A program made the translations under genes and the position numbers. Shown in pieces: positions 23,966 to 36,069 of a stretch of 64,000 bases of DNA. The stretch spans positions 1,367,153-1,431,152 of the forward strand of contig SJOL01008692.1 in NCBI GenBank assembly GCA_004794785.1. Reading direction: 5' to 3'. Each line of letters opens with the position of its first letter. Position 1 is the stretch's first letter. The stretch is from Opisthorchis felineus. Its lineage: Eukaryota > Platyhelminthes > Trematoda > Opisthorchiida > Opisthorchiidae. The notes below the pieces were generated by a model. It had not been told where the DNA came from. It saw only the letters and a list, made by a program, of their open reading frames with translations, and searched no databases.

Positions 23966-26139
23966 CCTTCTCGAGCTTAATTTACGGATGAGTGTAGTTC
24001 TCATTTCAACATAAAAAGGTATAGATCACGGGAACCTTTTGAATCAACTGTCTATTCACGAAACCAAGTTGTTACGAGTAGGTGATCAAAGCTTTTGTCA
24101 CCTCAGTGACCTTGGGACTTACGGAAGCTCAACTAAAAGTTGATGACTTCTCAGTAACCTTTTGAGTAGTAGTATACAAAAGTCGATGGAAATTACAAGT
24201 TGTACGTAATGCACAAAATATTCGATAAGATGTGTTTGGTCATAGTGTGTGGTGTCAAGATCCAGTGTGCGGAAGGTCTTCATCACAGGTGTGTTGTTCT
24301 GAGCAGACAAAACAATTGAGAGACACCACAAAACCTACACACTCCAAGAACGGATTACATCCGATTTTTTTGTAGTTCGTGAAAAACCACGTCATAATAG
24401 CGCACCACCAGGGGTTGTGGATTTAGGTGGAGTGGATTTTAAGGGGTTATAATTTTGACGACGCTATGAAACTGATAAATTAAGCATTCGATAAATTAGA
24501 GGGGAGTGGGTCGGAACATTATTCACAGAAAGTTTAGCATGTTTTACCCGGGGTCAACCAGCTGACCTTCTTTCATTCACCAAGTGAAGTTTCGTTTTTT
24601 TTCGCTTGACGATTTGCTTCACCGTAAGTTATCAACGAGCGACACGCAAGTATGCATGCGGTGATTTTGGTAGATTGCTCAAACTGTCACTTTCAGGCGA
24701 TGCCAAAACTTTTGGAGCTGCGTTTCTCAATCTGAACGGATTCCGAACTGAGCTTTCACAGGTGAATTCGACCTCCGAGGCCACCAATTTCAGGCCTCTT
24801 TCACCTTATCCCTAAAACAATTACAGTAGAAAAACTAACTGAAAGTTAGCAACACTTTCAGGTATAGTCGTACCTTTCGAGTCGCCGAAGTAGGGGACAG
24901 CTTTCATCTGTTTATTGCGCACTGAGTAATAGAATCGAAATCCACTGGTTACAGCACTTGCTGGAAACCGTTCGAAGCATGTTTGTCAGGAGTGCTGAGG
25001 TGAGTTTCACAACTTAGCTCTGAAATGTGTTCAAACTATTCTATGCTCGGTGCTAGAACGCTTGTCCTTATTGTCCATGCTGCTCACTTTCTCGATCCAG
25101 CTTTCAGACAGAAACGCCTCCGATCACTTTCCGAACAGGTTATTACCCAACAACAGGCATGAGAATCGTCAATAACTGACAACCCACTGACCTCTCGTCA
25201 GACGTTCAAACTTCAGAGGATTGCCGAATACTGCAAAAGTTTAAGCCAACAGTAATACGGTTGCACATCCGACAGTTTAGTCCACTGATTAGCGATGTGC
25301 TCCCACTTATCAGAGTTTAAATTCAAGACCTATGGCGCATAATATATATGCCGTGAAGGCAATGACACGAAGTCAGTGCGCCGTTTGGGATGGACCAGAG
25401 TGATCAATTGTTTACAACAGGAACACTAATTAACCAAATCGTATTACATGGCTGCAATGTGTACCAAAGCTACTTGGAACTGGCACAGTGCTTGGGCTTA
25501 AGATTCGGTCTCAGAACTTAGATCAATGTTCTAGAAGTCTGGTTTATCTGTGAGAAAGTTAATTTATAGTTGACTACTTCTGACAAATGATCAGCAACTC
25601 TACCACGAGGGATGGACGAGATGAAATGTGTCCGCTTAGAGACGAAGGAAACTTAAGCATGCATTTCAAGCAGCGGAACTATACTACTTACATTTTCTAC
25701 ATTAAATTATATCTTAACCAAGCAATCACTTTGTTTCAAACGGGGCGTGGTGAACGTCGCAAATTGTGCACATCTGAACTGATGAGTGATTTTGGATGAA
25801 CTTGGTGAAATCGAAGATTCCAATTAGTATTGTTTCAGAGAGGTTTAGTAAACAATCAGTGGATTTGTTTACCAAACTTTTCTGAAACAATGACTACTCA
25901 ATCGGTCTCAAATATCCTCCAACTGATTCCGATTAGTACTTATAAGCAACCCTATTTTAACCCTGGTGACAAGTGCCAAATGGAACAGCATTACGCAATG
26001 GTTGATAAATCAGATATTTTGTCGTTGCAACCACTCGATTCGAATGGTCTCGTACCAGCAGGCTATTCAGGAAGGCAACAACCTCCATCCGCTCACCGTT
26101 CCTCTTGTTGACAGGATTTTATCAAACACTGTACATCCA

Positions 26140-26215
26140 TTAGTGAAGTACACTCATTTGCATACTAATTTGGTTTTAATGAGAGACTCAGGTGAATCCA
26201 AGTTGAATCTCTCGT
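26140..26215 (-). repeat. Hammerhead repeat, 5'-half fragment
   Basis: Reverse complement of the TGTATTTC to GAGAGATTCAG segment of the unit, with about 15% substitutions by eye. It faces the sense copies at 26250-26510, forming another inverted pair. Confidence 0.6.
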
Positions 26216-26249
26216 GAATGTGCGACACATTCGCTTGTAGAATATCACA

Positions 26250-26510
26250 TTCAGTTGAGTCCCCCGTTAAAACCGAGTCCGTGTGTAAATGAGTGTAGTT
26301 CGCGAATTCCGTGCAATCTGAAGTTGGGGGACCACGCGTACCTGATGAACGCCAAAATGGGTGAAACTGGTCGTCGAAGAGTTTTCAGTAAACGTTTAAG
26401 TAGTATGTCCCGTCGGTAGGCGAGTGCGCCTTCCTGCTGAGCCAGAAGAAAGGCGAAACCGGTCGTGGGCTGTCAAAGAATTTTCAGCAACCTTGTGAGT
26501 AGTGTTCCGT
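26250..26510 (+). repeat. Hammerhead repeat, two successive ribozyme regions
   Basis: A sense copy carries CTGATGA at 26342 with GAAACTGGTC (core letters retained, weak stem I). A second ribozyme region follows 92 bp later (CTGCTGAG at 26434-26441, GAAACCGGTCGTGGG). The second has the invariant A of CTGANGA changed to C and should be dead. Both end in the family's 3' sequence TTTTCAG..ACC/ACG..AGTAGT. Confidence 0.65.
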
Positions 26511-29500
26511 CAGGATCACATTGCATTTATCCCTTATTTCAGGATTTGCCATATCCTACTCAGCGCTCTACGGTATACAGAAGCGCCTCACGTGTTCGGT
26601 AGGATCACACTCAGCGCACAGATCATTATCCTCACACGACCACTCATTTCCTTACCTCAATGACAATACACTTGCCTAAACCGACACGGCACCAGTTTTT
26701 ATGGCAAGTACAATGTAGTCCGGGCAGTTTGAAGAAAACTTCTAAGGTATTCACATCACCGTCGTCTGAACAGTCCTCATTCTATGCTGTTGACTCTAGT
26801 CCACCACAAAAAGGAGAAGGACAGGGCTCGAGTTTTGTTCTAACGAGCTAATCGGCTTTACCACGACCGTGTCGGTATTTGAACTTCAGACATTTGAAGT
26901 GAACTGTTACCACTACTCCACCAGCACCGGCCAGATGCACCCGATTTATTACGTCAGAGTGTGCTACGTTTGTGACTCTGAAGCTACGAGGGATCACTTA
27001 GAGGTTGTCCCGGTTGTGTCGACCGATTTACTCGCCTATCAGGACTTTTCGGTCGGGTAGCTCGAGTGCTTCGGATGAAGTGGTCTCGTCTCCCCTATCA
27101 GGACAAGGAGAAGCATTACTGAAAAGCTCTGACCACAGCGGAACTCGAGTTCTGTTCTCCCACGCTTTGATGTGGACTCACCAGAATAATCACATCCGAA
27201 CAGAAAAAGACTGGTTCGAACGGGAGTGCTGCGAAACAACCCAAAACTGGACAACAAAATGGTCCAGTCTATGACCACATCATCGCATAATAGATGAGTC
27301 TATGACAGAAAAAGTTGTTACTGAGGAAGTCCTGTAGTTCGGAGCAATTAATTGGGCCGTCTGTCCAGCAGAATCACCCTGAGTAGAGGTTACTTCTCTG
27401 GAGTGAACAGGAAACTTTTTTTCCCATTGTGACCTCAGTTCACATTCACACTTCAGAAACTCACCCCTGGCTAGCAGTTGTTCTGTTACCAGCGTTTTAC
27501 CCGAAATGGCTTAGAGTTAGCCGATAGTACGTTATTCTCCTTGCTGGCTATCTTTTCGGTAACGGGTATTTGAGATTTTAACTCACCGGAATGTCTGCTT
27601 GAAATCTAGCCTGTTCCTACACCTTACAACGGCCATGATATCATCATTATCTTGACGAAAAAATACTTTTCTGTAACCTGATCGCTTGGTCACGTGCCAT
27701 CTTTTATCCTCAATCTAAGGGAGAATGGGAAAAGTTGCAACCAATTTGCAAAGGGTTTCCTCTGTCAGTTGATGGTCACACCACAGAGGTATATGGTAAG
27801 TTGTGTCACCAGCCGGAAGGCACAGCTGTCATCTCCCCAGAACAGCAGCCGAATCTCGATGGATGGTCTAGAAATGACACAGCCTGTAACCAACAACGCT
27901 GACCGATAAGTCCTTGTAAGACAGTTCATTTCAGGACCGGCCATTTTGTGAAGTTGGAACAATACACGAAGAGGGCCTACACCATTAACAATATCCGAGT
28001 ACCTCTTTCAAACAAACCCTTGAATTTCCCTCAACTCCACCCGAACTTTGAATGACGTAAGACTTTTTTCATGGTACCACCTGAAGAGACAGATGTAGTT
28101 TGTTCTAAATAATCTCACTGCTTATTTGACCGATACTGGACCGTCACAGAAGACCTGATAAATATCACGCTGTTGGCTTGATACCTGAACAAGTGTTTAT
28201 GGTAAATATCTGGTTGAAACCGCAAAGCTGACTCAGGACACGTGCTCCTGAGACCAGCTAGTCAAAGGGTCACGTGACCAATTTCATCTAAGCAGACCCG
28301 ATAAGTTACGCCAAGGAGAAAATGCCTGGTATGGTTGAACTTTTCCGGATCCAACAACATATTTCCCATAATTCCTGGGATTTTTTTCCTAAGTTAACAT
28401 GGACCATTTCAACTTGAACCGGGTTGGACTCACTAGAAAGATAGATAAAACCGTGTTTTCCTGGTTGAAAGCTTTGTGCCGATGGCACAACCTGCAAAGA
28501 CCATTCAAATCAGTGGCTATGCACTTTGGTTAATTTCTCGAAATAATCCACAACAAAACAACCGAACACTAAAAGGTAACCAGCTCACACCTGACGCACT
28601 CTGGAGTGCTTGAGGAACGGAGTCTATCCCAACCTCTCCCAATAATCGTTTGTGTTACTGAGACTTAAAAAGATGTCTGATGACAATCTATTTCATCGTC
28701 TGGGCCTCGATCGATATCTGGACGGATAACCTAACTGGGCAGCACTTAGTTAGCCTAATTGCTACTGAGTAACTGATCAAGGCTTGGAAGTTGTGTTTCA
28801 CAGTATTGGGGTTCCTTATGGACGGACTAGCTACACAGTGGACGGGTCACTAAGATGAAAAACTAAGGAGGTCAGAGAATATAACTAATTTAATGACAGA
28901 TTAACCAACTTGACTACTGATTTCACCAAAATTAACACCCTTGTTTGCGCTGACAAGATATACTGCAATTATTTTCTACCCATCTAAACTGTGTATCCGA
29001 CGCTTTGACATTTTCAGCTGTACTGAAAACAGATTGGCTATATTGAGGAATGAAAAGTTGTTGCACCTAAAGACTGTTTCCAAATCTCACGAACAACTCC
29101 GCTGTTTTCATCCATTGTATGTGCTAATGTCCCCGCAGAAACAAACGACGAATTGGTCTGCAAGGGACAAACTGGACGGAATGGTTGTCTTGTCACAACA
29201 TTTGGGGGACAGTGGTAGAAGTCGTTTCTTCCATCCACTCAGCACCCTGAGGTTCTATTTCAATCACTGATCGTAATAGTCTATTTGAACCCATCTCAAA
29301 GGCACCAAAAATGGTCGGAGACCATCTTGCTGCGATTTCCCCATTGGATTCACACAGTCTGGACAACGGCAGATGCTTCCTTCCACAGAGAAGACTGACG
29401 AAGAACAAGAACACCTGCGAACCTGGTCTGACCTGATGGTACTCACTTAACCATTTTTCTTAAGGTATGCTTTGCCCGGAATTATCGGCTCGTTCTAAAA

Positions 29501-30472
29501 CAAACGGAGCGACAGTGTACAGATGTCTCATTCATTCTGGAAATAAATGGCAATAAGTATCTTCCGAATTCTGAAGTTGATTCAAACCCACATCTCCTAT
29601 CAGAGTACTAAACAGGTGTGTCAATGATGACCAATCAGTAGTTAATTTGAGGAACAAACGCCTTAGAAAGCTGGGCAAGGAAAAGATGTCGATCAGACAA
29701 ACTTCGCTCATAACATCATATTTAGCCATGAAAAAAAAACATTCATCTTGATTCTCAAAGAATACAATGACTGTCTCTTGGCAGTGTTCCCGCGTAAGAT
29801 CGTCGACTTTACAACCTGCGGTGCGTCCGGAATCTTTTATTAACAGTACAAACAGCCTAGTAACTTATTCGTACACGTGATAACCAAACCCGACTAAACA
29901 CTTCGAAGACAGGTGAATAACCAACTTTTACACCTGCTTTTTCCGCCTCTAAATCAATATGCACCACAATATCTATATGTCGGGGTGAAGTAATGTTCTC
30001 CGCACACGCTGCTTGCCTCCATGTGTGTACACATGCTTACGAATGCGTCCGTGTTTTGATCAGCTTGTCTTCGATACAGTTGGTGGTGTTCGCGGGGTGG
30101 GTTGGCAACTAATATATGCATAATTTGCGACTATCACACCGTCAACCCGCCTCTTAAACTCAAGCATTCAACAACTTCTCTGTTTGTTGTATTTCGGTAA
30201 ATATGGTGACCATATGAGACCAAGTTTAGCTTGTTTTCACCCACCCAAAGCACGAGATATATTTTACGCCATTACCACAATTAGAACATATTCCAGTCTT
30301 GTACTGTAGGGGAACAGACATATCTGCTAATTTTATTCCCATGGAAGGCGGTTTTAGTTCCCGCCACCTGCTAGGGGTGTGAAAGTTTGTCACCTGACGT
30401 TTGAAAACATTACCAACTAAAGAGACCTTGGTTCACCTATCTTTCAAGAATCCCAGACATAGTAAGACTTAC

Positions 30473-30938
30473 CATTTTGTTCCAAGAGTTGTTGGATAAA
30501 CATCTTTTTCAGTGGCATATTTATCATATTTTGATAAGTTGCTGCTGATGGCTGAAGATAACAGCGTGATCCAAGTGTTGACTGAACAACCCGGCTGTCT
30601 TTTGCTATCACGACGGGTTTGGGTTGAATCTTTTCCAAAAGTTTCCTAGCTTGTTTGAACAAATTCTGAGTTGAATGATCATTTGACGGTGAGCTAAATC
30701 CATTACGTTGTCCTTTGTCAGAGGACAAATGGTGTGTTTGAAGCGTTATGCGACGCAACACGCGATGAAGCTGTAGACGAACAGTTAGTTCCCGGCGTAG
30801 TTGAGCATCAAGTTTTCGGATGGAATGTTGAACTTGATGTTTTGTCAAACGGTTGACTAACTGCTGGCGCCTGTGATAGTTCGGAGCAAATACGTTAGCC
30901 GATTGTTCAGTGGAAGTTGCACAGAATGTCGGTCTCAT
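30473..30938 (-). CDS. First coding exon of an unrecognised basic, helical protein
   Basis: The ATG at 30938-30936 opens a 155-codon frame ending at a perfect donor, G|GTAAGT (exon ends 30473, phase 1). About residues 20-70 form a strongly basic, leucine/isoleucine-periodic segment (for example LDAQLRRELTVRLQLHRVLRR) likely to be helical or coiled-coil. A second helix-like stretch (NLFKQARKLLEKIQ) follows around residue 105. No signal peptide or transmembrane segment is seen. A TATA box and CCAAT box precede it at the expected spacing, so this is probably a true transcription start. The downstream exon is unproven. One phase-compatible candidate is a 58-nt segment with acceptor CTTTGCAG and donor GTGAGT near 28490-28430. 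I do not recognise the family. Confidence 0.55.
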
Positions 30939-30997
30939 GTTCACTCCTCAGTCAAATTTTTTCGTTTTTGCGTGAATGCGGAGAGAGGAAAGGCTGT

Positions 30998-31024
30998 TTT
31001 TATAGTGCAGTCTCCGCTTATTGG
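30998..31024 (-). promoter_or_regulatory. Core promoter: TATA box and CCAAT box
   Basis: On the minus strand TATAAAA lies at 31004-30998 and CCAAT at 31024-31020, about 60-85 bp upstream of the ATG at 30938. This implies transcription starting near 30970 and a leader of about 30-40 nt. A G-rich stretch (GGGGGCGC on the plus strand near 31050) may be a GC box. Confidence 0.5.
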
Positions 31025-31164
31025 TTTGTGCAGGCGTGTGCGATAAAGGGGGCGCATTTTGAAATAAGGGACAGAGCTATTGTTCTGCGTTAGGGGTGAA
31101 ATGTATAGGAAGCAAACGGGGGAACGACTCTACAGTCGTAAGATCATAAGCATAGATGAAAGCA

Positions 31165-31355
31165 TACGAATGCACTTGTACACAAACGCACACGTACATG
31201 CGCACACTCACACGTGCTAGCGCGTTCACTTGTTGGTCCGGCTGAGGCATCGGTTATGATGCGTTCGATCCAGCCAATCATGTTTTAAGATGCAAGTCAT
31301 ATGCGATGGCGCGCATGACGTGTGTGTGTGCGAGCCTGTGTGTTTGTGTGCGTCC
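31165..31355. repeat. CA/TG-rich tracts upstream of the promoter
   Basis: Interrupted CA-rich DNA (31178-31216) and TG-rich DNA (31319-31352) flank the region 150-330 bp upstream of the TATA box. The alternating purine-pyrimidine composition could adopt Z-form. Confidence 0.5.
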
Positions 31356-32275
31356 ATGCTTGTCCGCTAAATCAGCGGTCCACAAAGATGAACGGACGCA
31401 CATTCGAAAGGCCTTATGTTAGCTGTGCATATTCGCCGCACACTCAACACATTTTTTAGGTCTCCCTGATGCGAACATTGTGCAGTAAGTTGGTAAGCGC
31501 GCGGTCCATTTTCGCCCTCACACTCGCTCAACCCATGATGATATTCTCACAACACCATAACAAACGATGCGTGTCCGTTCATCACTCATCACGCCATGCG
31601 TTTTTGGTATGGCACGATTCGGTTGTTCGTTCGCCTCGATTCAGGAGTCCAGCATATGAGTTTCGTATAATTAAGACGAACGGACGCGAGCGAACGAACG
31701 ATAGGCAAAACTGGACAGAAAGATGAATTTTGTTCCATCCCCTATGAATTTCTGATTTAGCGATCGATGGGTGATATCCGAGTTCTATTCGGTAATATCT
31801 AAAGGTGAACGGACAGGTAGAATAGGTTAGAATGGAGAAAAATTGGCATAATATGGCCATATGGAGGACGGAAAGCAACCCCGTTCTCTTACCCGATCCA
31901 AAATTCGCTCATATCACGTGTTCCATTGTTCCAATTCGCTTGGATGCGAAACCCTCAATCGCCAACCTAGTAGTACCTCCCAAAAGTAAACGCCCTAGTA
32001 ACCACATTATTTTCGCTTAAAAAACACTTTTGTCCCCCCACACCATACTCACACCGCTGTACAACGACCCATCCCGTCCTTTGCTTGCTGACGCTGTCCA
32101 TCTACAATAGTGCCTTATCTAGCAAGTGTTCTTTCCTTTGGACTAGATGCCTCCTCGTACGCATGTCACAGAAAGCAATCGCCGCAAAGTTTTTACTTAG
32201 CTTTGCAAATTTGACTTAATAGTCGAATAAGGTTGGATGAATTTAGACTATTGTTAATATGGTATAGTATAGCAT

Positions 32276-32452
32276 CAGCTGTAACACCCTTCCGGCACCT
32301 AGTTCCCATGCCACCTGAAAGACGTATGAGGGCTGAGATACGGCCAAGTTGCCCAAGTCTAGACAGGAGCAGTCGAGGTGATGAGGTTGGGTTCGAACGA
32401 CGGACCTTTCGGTTGATAAGTTCGCGCCTTAACGACTGATCTTCCTCGAGCT
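32276..32452 (-). repeat. tRNA-derived SINE, family A
   Basis: A minus-strand copy with head GCTCGAGGAAGATCAGTCG at 32451, a B-box region (GTCGTTCGAACCCAACC) and body ending in GGTGCCGGAAGGGTGTTACA near 32280. The A box is mutated. Confidence 0.75.
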
Positions 32453-32971
32453 TGGAAAGTCGGTTTCACTAGAGGTGTGGTCCTATCACGGAGGGTCGGC
32501 TATCCTAACACTAACCGCTTCCACGCATATTTAAACAGTCCTATTCAGTCACAACTTAACACCACCATTTCGTAGGTTTCCATTCCTGTTCTCCACTGCA
32601 ATAATTCGACAAGCCTGTGAGTTATCGGAGACACGCACCAAAGCGGCCTGGGTGGAGCCATGCAGGCCTATGATTAAACTGGTCAATGGCTTCAAAGTTG
32701 TGAGTGTGAAATGATATGAGCAGTTTGCTGTATATCCAACGCCCCCCCCCAAGTAACTATGCTCTTCTAATGTGGCTCTAGGACAGGGCACAACAGGCGC
32801 TAGTGTTAGGTACAGCCACTTTCCTAAGATGCCCGAAGTCACTTGGTTTTCCAAGGCGGTAGAAGACATTTTTGGGGTCCAGAATGTGACATAGGGCTCA
32901 GGGACTGGCGAAGAAAGGGCGAGAAATCTAGTAAGCCTAAAAAGGAAACTAGGTCCATATGATAATTAAAA

Positions 32972-33062
32972 TGTAAGCGCCCTTGGATGGGACTCGAACC
33001 CGTGGTCTGCTACTTACTTAACGAATAACTGCACCACCGTGAACGCCGTCGAGCGTCGCGTA
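32972..33062 (-). repeat. tRNA-like relic (possible third SINE type)
   Basis: Minus strand: GGTGGTGCAGTTATTCG followed by ACCACGGGTTCGAGTCCCAT and an acceptor-stem-like GGGCGC. The spacing between boxes is too long and the arms pair poorly for a functional tRNA, so it is a tRNA-derived fragment. Confidence 0.4.
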
Positions 33063-34249
33063 CATGCAGTTAAGTTTCACATTGGTTCGTCCCCCCTGCT
33101 TGAGAAATTTAACAGGTGATGTCTATTGGCGCCATTAATGAGCCCCTGGTGTGACTTCCAAGTAACTCACCTCTGCGATTTCTCACAATCTGTGTACTTG
33201 AATTCTTAGTCAAGCTGGATAATTCTTGATAATTTCTACTGAATTTTTGACTTTATTCCAGATTTATAAATGCGCTACTTCACTCTGCAGCCAAGTAACG
33301 ACACAAAAGAATCCCTCGTTCTTTTCAATTATTCTTCTTAGTTTTTAAGAGTATGAGAATGCATCTTCTAGTGATGCTCCAACCGGTGATGAGGTCTTTT
33401 CAGTCATTTCGCTTATGCATTTACATTAAACTCACTTTTATCATGGTTTGAAGGGGGAATCTCACGTTACCGAACTGACAGACGAGGACCTTTGTCATTC
33501 CCGAGCCCAACTTATCTGATGAGGGCCAGGGAGCTGAGTGTTGATCCAGTCGGAGCCACCCCTGTGCATTGGAACCTGTGTCTTGACAATACCAACTACT
33601 TACAAGAAGTCACATTGCTGAACCTGAGGCCTTCCAAGCTACATTTCCATTTTCCTTACCGTTTACAACAAGCAAAATGGAACTGGTCCTTCTAGTTTAC
33701 TTTTTTGCGATGCTTACATCGCAGAAATCCAGTCCTTGAAGTGTAACTTAAACGAAGTGATTCTACCCTTGTTTCTCCTTATGCTCTCAGAGAATCGTAA
33801 ATTCACAATTTGATGATCTTCATTAACAATTCGACAGCGGAAGTAGCCAAGGCAATTAGGTATTCGAACTCAACCCACACCACTGCTCAGAGTAAGAATG
33901 AGTTCTGTTTACTGACCATTCTCGTTTTTTGCATAACAATTGTTTTCAATAAAGTTTCGACTGTCAAATGCAGCTGTAAATAGAATATACGGGTGAAATA
34001 TTTGCATAACAGCTGATTGAGGATACGATCAAAATAGTATTTAGTATAGTATTTAAGTCACTCAACTCAGGCTAGTTAAGAACAATCGAGACATTCACGT
34101 GACACTTGATGACAATGTGGTCTGGTGTAGGAGATCGTCTCTGTTGTTACGACCGCGTCTTGTCTTGGCATTCGATGTATCAGGCTGAAAGTCCTAGCCG
34201 GGTTGAGTTGTGGTTTGTAACGATCAGCTGAGCTGTAATCAAGCTTGTC

Positions 34250-35345
34250 ACGTGTTTCACTTGATCAGTTCCATGTCGAACAGATGAGTATCGAGTTGTC
34301 CGACCAACTCAGCTTGCGGAACACTAGTAAACAAATGAATACATAATCGTAGAAGACTAGTGAACCGGACCCTTATCCTGAGTGCCTGTGTTGAGCACCT
34401 GATCACTGCTAAAGTGGTTCCTTCAGTGAGCGCCATCAGGTGTTTTCTGATTGGAAGCATTAGTGTCCGCTTGACTGTTTCAGAAGTACTGCCGGTTCTG
34501 AATGGTATCTACGAGAAGAACGGGCTTCTGACTTTCTGTTGTACGGGATCTTCTCAAATATTTTACTTCAAACTTCTCCATGTGTCCATCTTCCGTCTGG
34601 GTTCTCGATATGGATACCAACTCTGCATTCAGTGCATCATCCGTGTTTCCTAGACACCTAAAAAAATCAGGTTTGTACTTCATGCCCACAAGTTGTGGAA
34701 CTGTGTGTAGTGGGTGGACTAGGTTGACTTCCAGTATATCTGTCGCTGCCGTCTTGTCTCCTAGCCAATGCAGCATCAAGAAACTGAAAGATGTTGTCGA
34801 TTTTCTACTTCGCGGTGAGGTGGGTTGCCGAAGGTACCGTATTAAACTATTCAGAGTTGCCCAAACGTAACACACTACTCACAAGGTTGCTGAAAATTCT
34901 TGGACCGCGGACCTTCATAAATGAGAGATTCGGCTGGATTTATTTGAGTATCTTGTCGAAACCAAATTCGTGTGCGAATGTGGGCATCTGTCGTATTCAG
35001 AGTTCCCTTGATTACACTGTAACACTGTGAAAATGTCGTCGACACGGCCTTGATGAATTATGAACTGTTCAGAGTTTGGTTTCAAAACGCCATGTTCATT
35101 TGTACCCACGAAACTAGTGGCTAAAAGCGGGCAAAGGGGAGAAGCCATGGGAACTTTATAGACAAGATCATTGATAAAGAACTGTTTTAAATGTATAATA
35201 CAAAAAAGCGGATCCTTTCAGTCCATAAGGGAAACGGTAAACTCATGCTGGATCACACAATGAGATTGTAGAAGCAGTCAATCGTTTCGCGCAAGGACGC
35301 ATTGGTAAAAAGAGACAGAAACTCTGTAATTAATTTTTCTTGTGT
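34250..35345 (-). mobile_element. Penelope-like element relic (reverse transcriptase fragment)
   Basis: Read on the minus strand in shifting frames, the order of motifs is that of a PLE reverse transcriptase. A segment like SLFTNASLRETIDCF comes near 35325. KVPMASPLCPLLATSFVG (family form GVPMGSPL.P.LA) is at about 35160-35105, and RVDDIF in place of YVDD at about 35055. Then FQFLDAALARRQDGS (family FLDVLLTRR.DGS) lies near 34790, and DDALNAELVSISRT with KYLRRS near 34615-34545. In-frame stops and frameshifts make it non-functional. Hammerhead-family sequence at about 34866-34995 interrupts it between the catalytic motif and the FLD motif. PLEs are retroelements whose terminal repeats are known to contain hammerhead ribozymes, which makes this a plausible relative of the autonomous partner of the short repeats around it. 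Confidence 0.7.
34866..34995. repeat. Hammerhead repeat fragments inside the PLE relic
   Basis: A minus-sense 3' end (CACTACTCACAAGGTTGCTG) joins a diverged plus-sense 5' half (CATAAATGAGAGATTCGGCTG, GTCGAAACCAAATTCGTGTG) without the ribozyme. It separates two parts of the reverse-transcriptase relic, so it was inserted after, or rearranged within, that element. Confidence 0.6.
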
Positions 35346-35690
35346 TAACAGTCAACAGCCGGTTTTGAAGAGTTTTCAGAAATGTTATGAGTAGTGTTTT
35401 TTCCAGAAACTATACTGCGATATTTTGAATATCGTACCAACTGAAACAGGAGACAGCCTGTTGCAGCAAATCAAGCTGAAAAAATCATAGCCGAGAGATT
35501 CAGGTGAGTAACCCGTGAAAATTAAGTTGAGTGAGTGTATTTGCCGAATTTCGTGCAATCTGGGTTCAACTAGAGGAAGGACTGCGCCTACCTGATGAGT
35601 CTGGGGAAGGGCGAAACCGGTCGGGGGTTGCCGAAGAGTTTCCGGCAAAATTATGGATAGTTTACTTTCAGCTTGAAAAAAATGCTTTGG
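35345..35690 (+). repeat. Hammerhead repeat, tandem sense units
   Basis: A unit 3' end (TTTTCAGAAATGTTATGAGTA near 35375) is followed directly by a nearly full unit (TGCGATATTTTGAATATCG near 35416 through the ribozyme at 35580-35632 to TTATGGATAGT near 35652), about 266 bp from end to end. It is a head-to-tail arrangement abutting the PLE relic. Confidence 0.7.
35580..35632 (+). ncRNA. Hammerhead ribozyme, core intact
   Basis: GACTGCGCCTAC, CTGATGAG at 35592-35599, stem II GTCT/GGGC (with G-U pairs), GAAACCGGTC with cleavage predicted after 35622, then GGGGGTTGCC. All invariant residues are present; stem I has one mismatch. Confidence 0.7.
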
Positions 35691-35788
35691 TACATTTTGA
35701 TGTCCCTGATTTAAAAGTGCAACTTATCGGGCGTGGAAGTCACAGAATTCGTGCACTGAAGTAGACAAGTAAAGAAACTGACTACGCT

Positions 35789-35895
35789 AGCGAAATACAC
35801 TCATTTGCAAACAAATTTGGTTTTGCGAGAGACTCACCTGGGACCCAGCTGAATCTCTCGTCGAAGAATTTTCAGCAACCTTATGAGTAGTGTAC
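35789..35895. repeat. Hammerhead repeat, foldback mini-copy
   Basis: A minus-sense 5'-half segment (GAAATACACTCATTTGC to GAATCTCTCG) is fused at about 35862 to the plus-sense 3' end (TCGAAGAATTTTCAGCAACC to GTAGTGTA). The ribozyme core is absent. Confidence 0.65.
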
Positions 35896-36069
35896 TACGT
35901 CTATAAACTGACTGCGCGTTGGACAAATTCTCACCTGAACCCCACTGTGATATGCATATCAATGTGCACATCATCCTATGCGTATATTTTGACGACCAGT
36001 GTAGTCGTCTTGCTAATTATAAATGTATGATTACTCCAGACCCCATGGAGAGTTCCGTATGGAGATTGG

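Noticed and set aside
30473..30938. Possible first exon of the SALL gene
   Set aside because: Its donor phase matches the SALL exon at 20536, but one match in three is expected by chance. The peptide lacks the SALL N-terminus, and another candidate gene lies between them.
34360..34870. Plus-strand ORFs of 96-97 codons
   Set aside because: They are antisense shadows of the PLE reverse-transcriptase relic.
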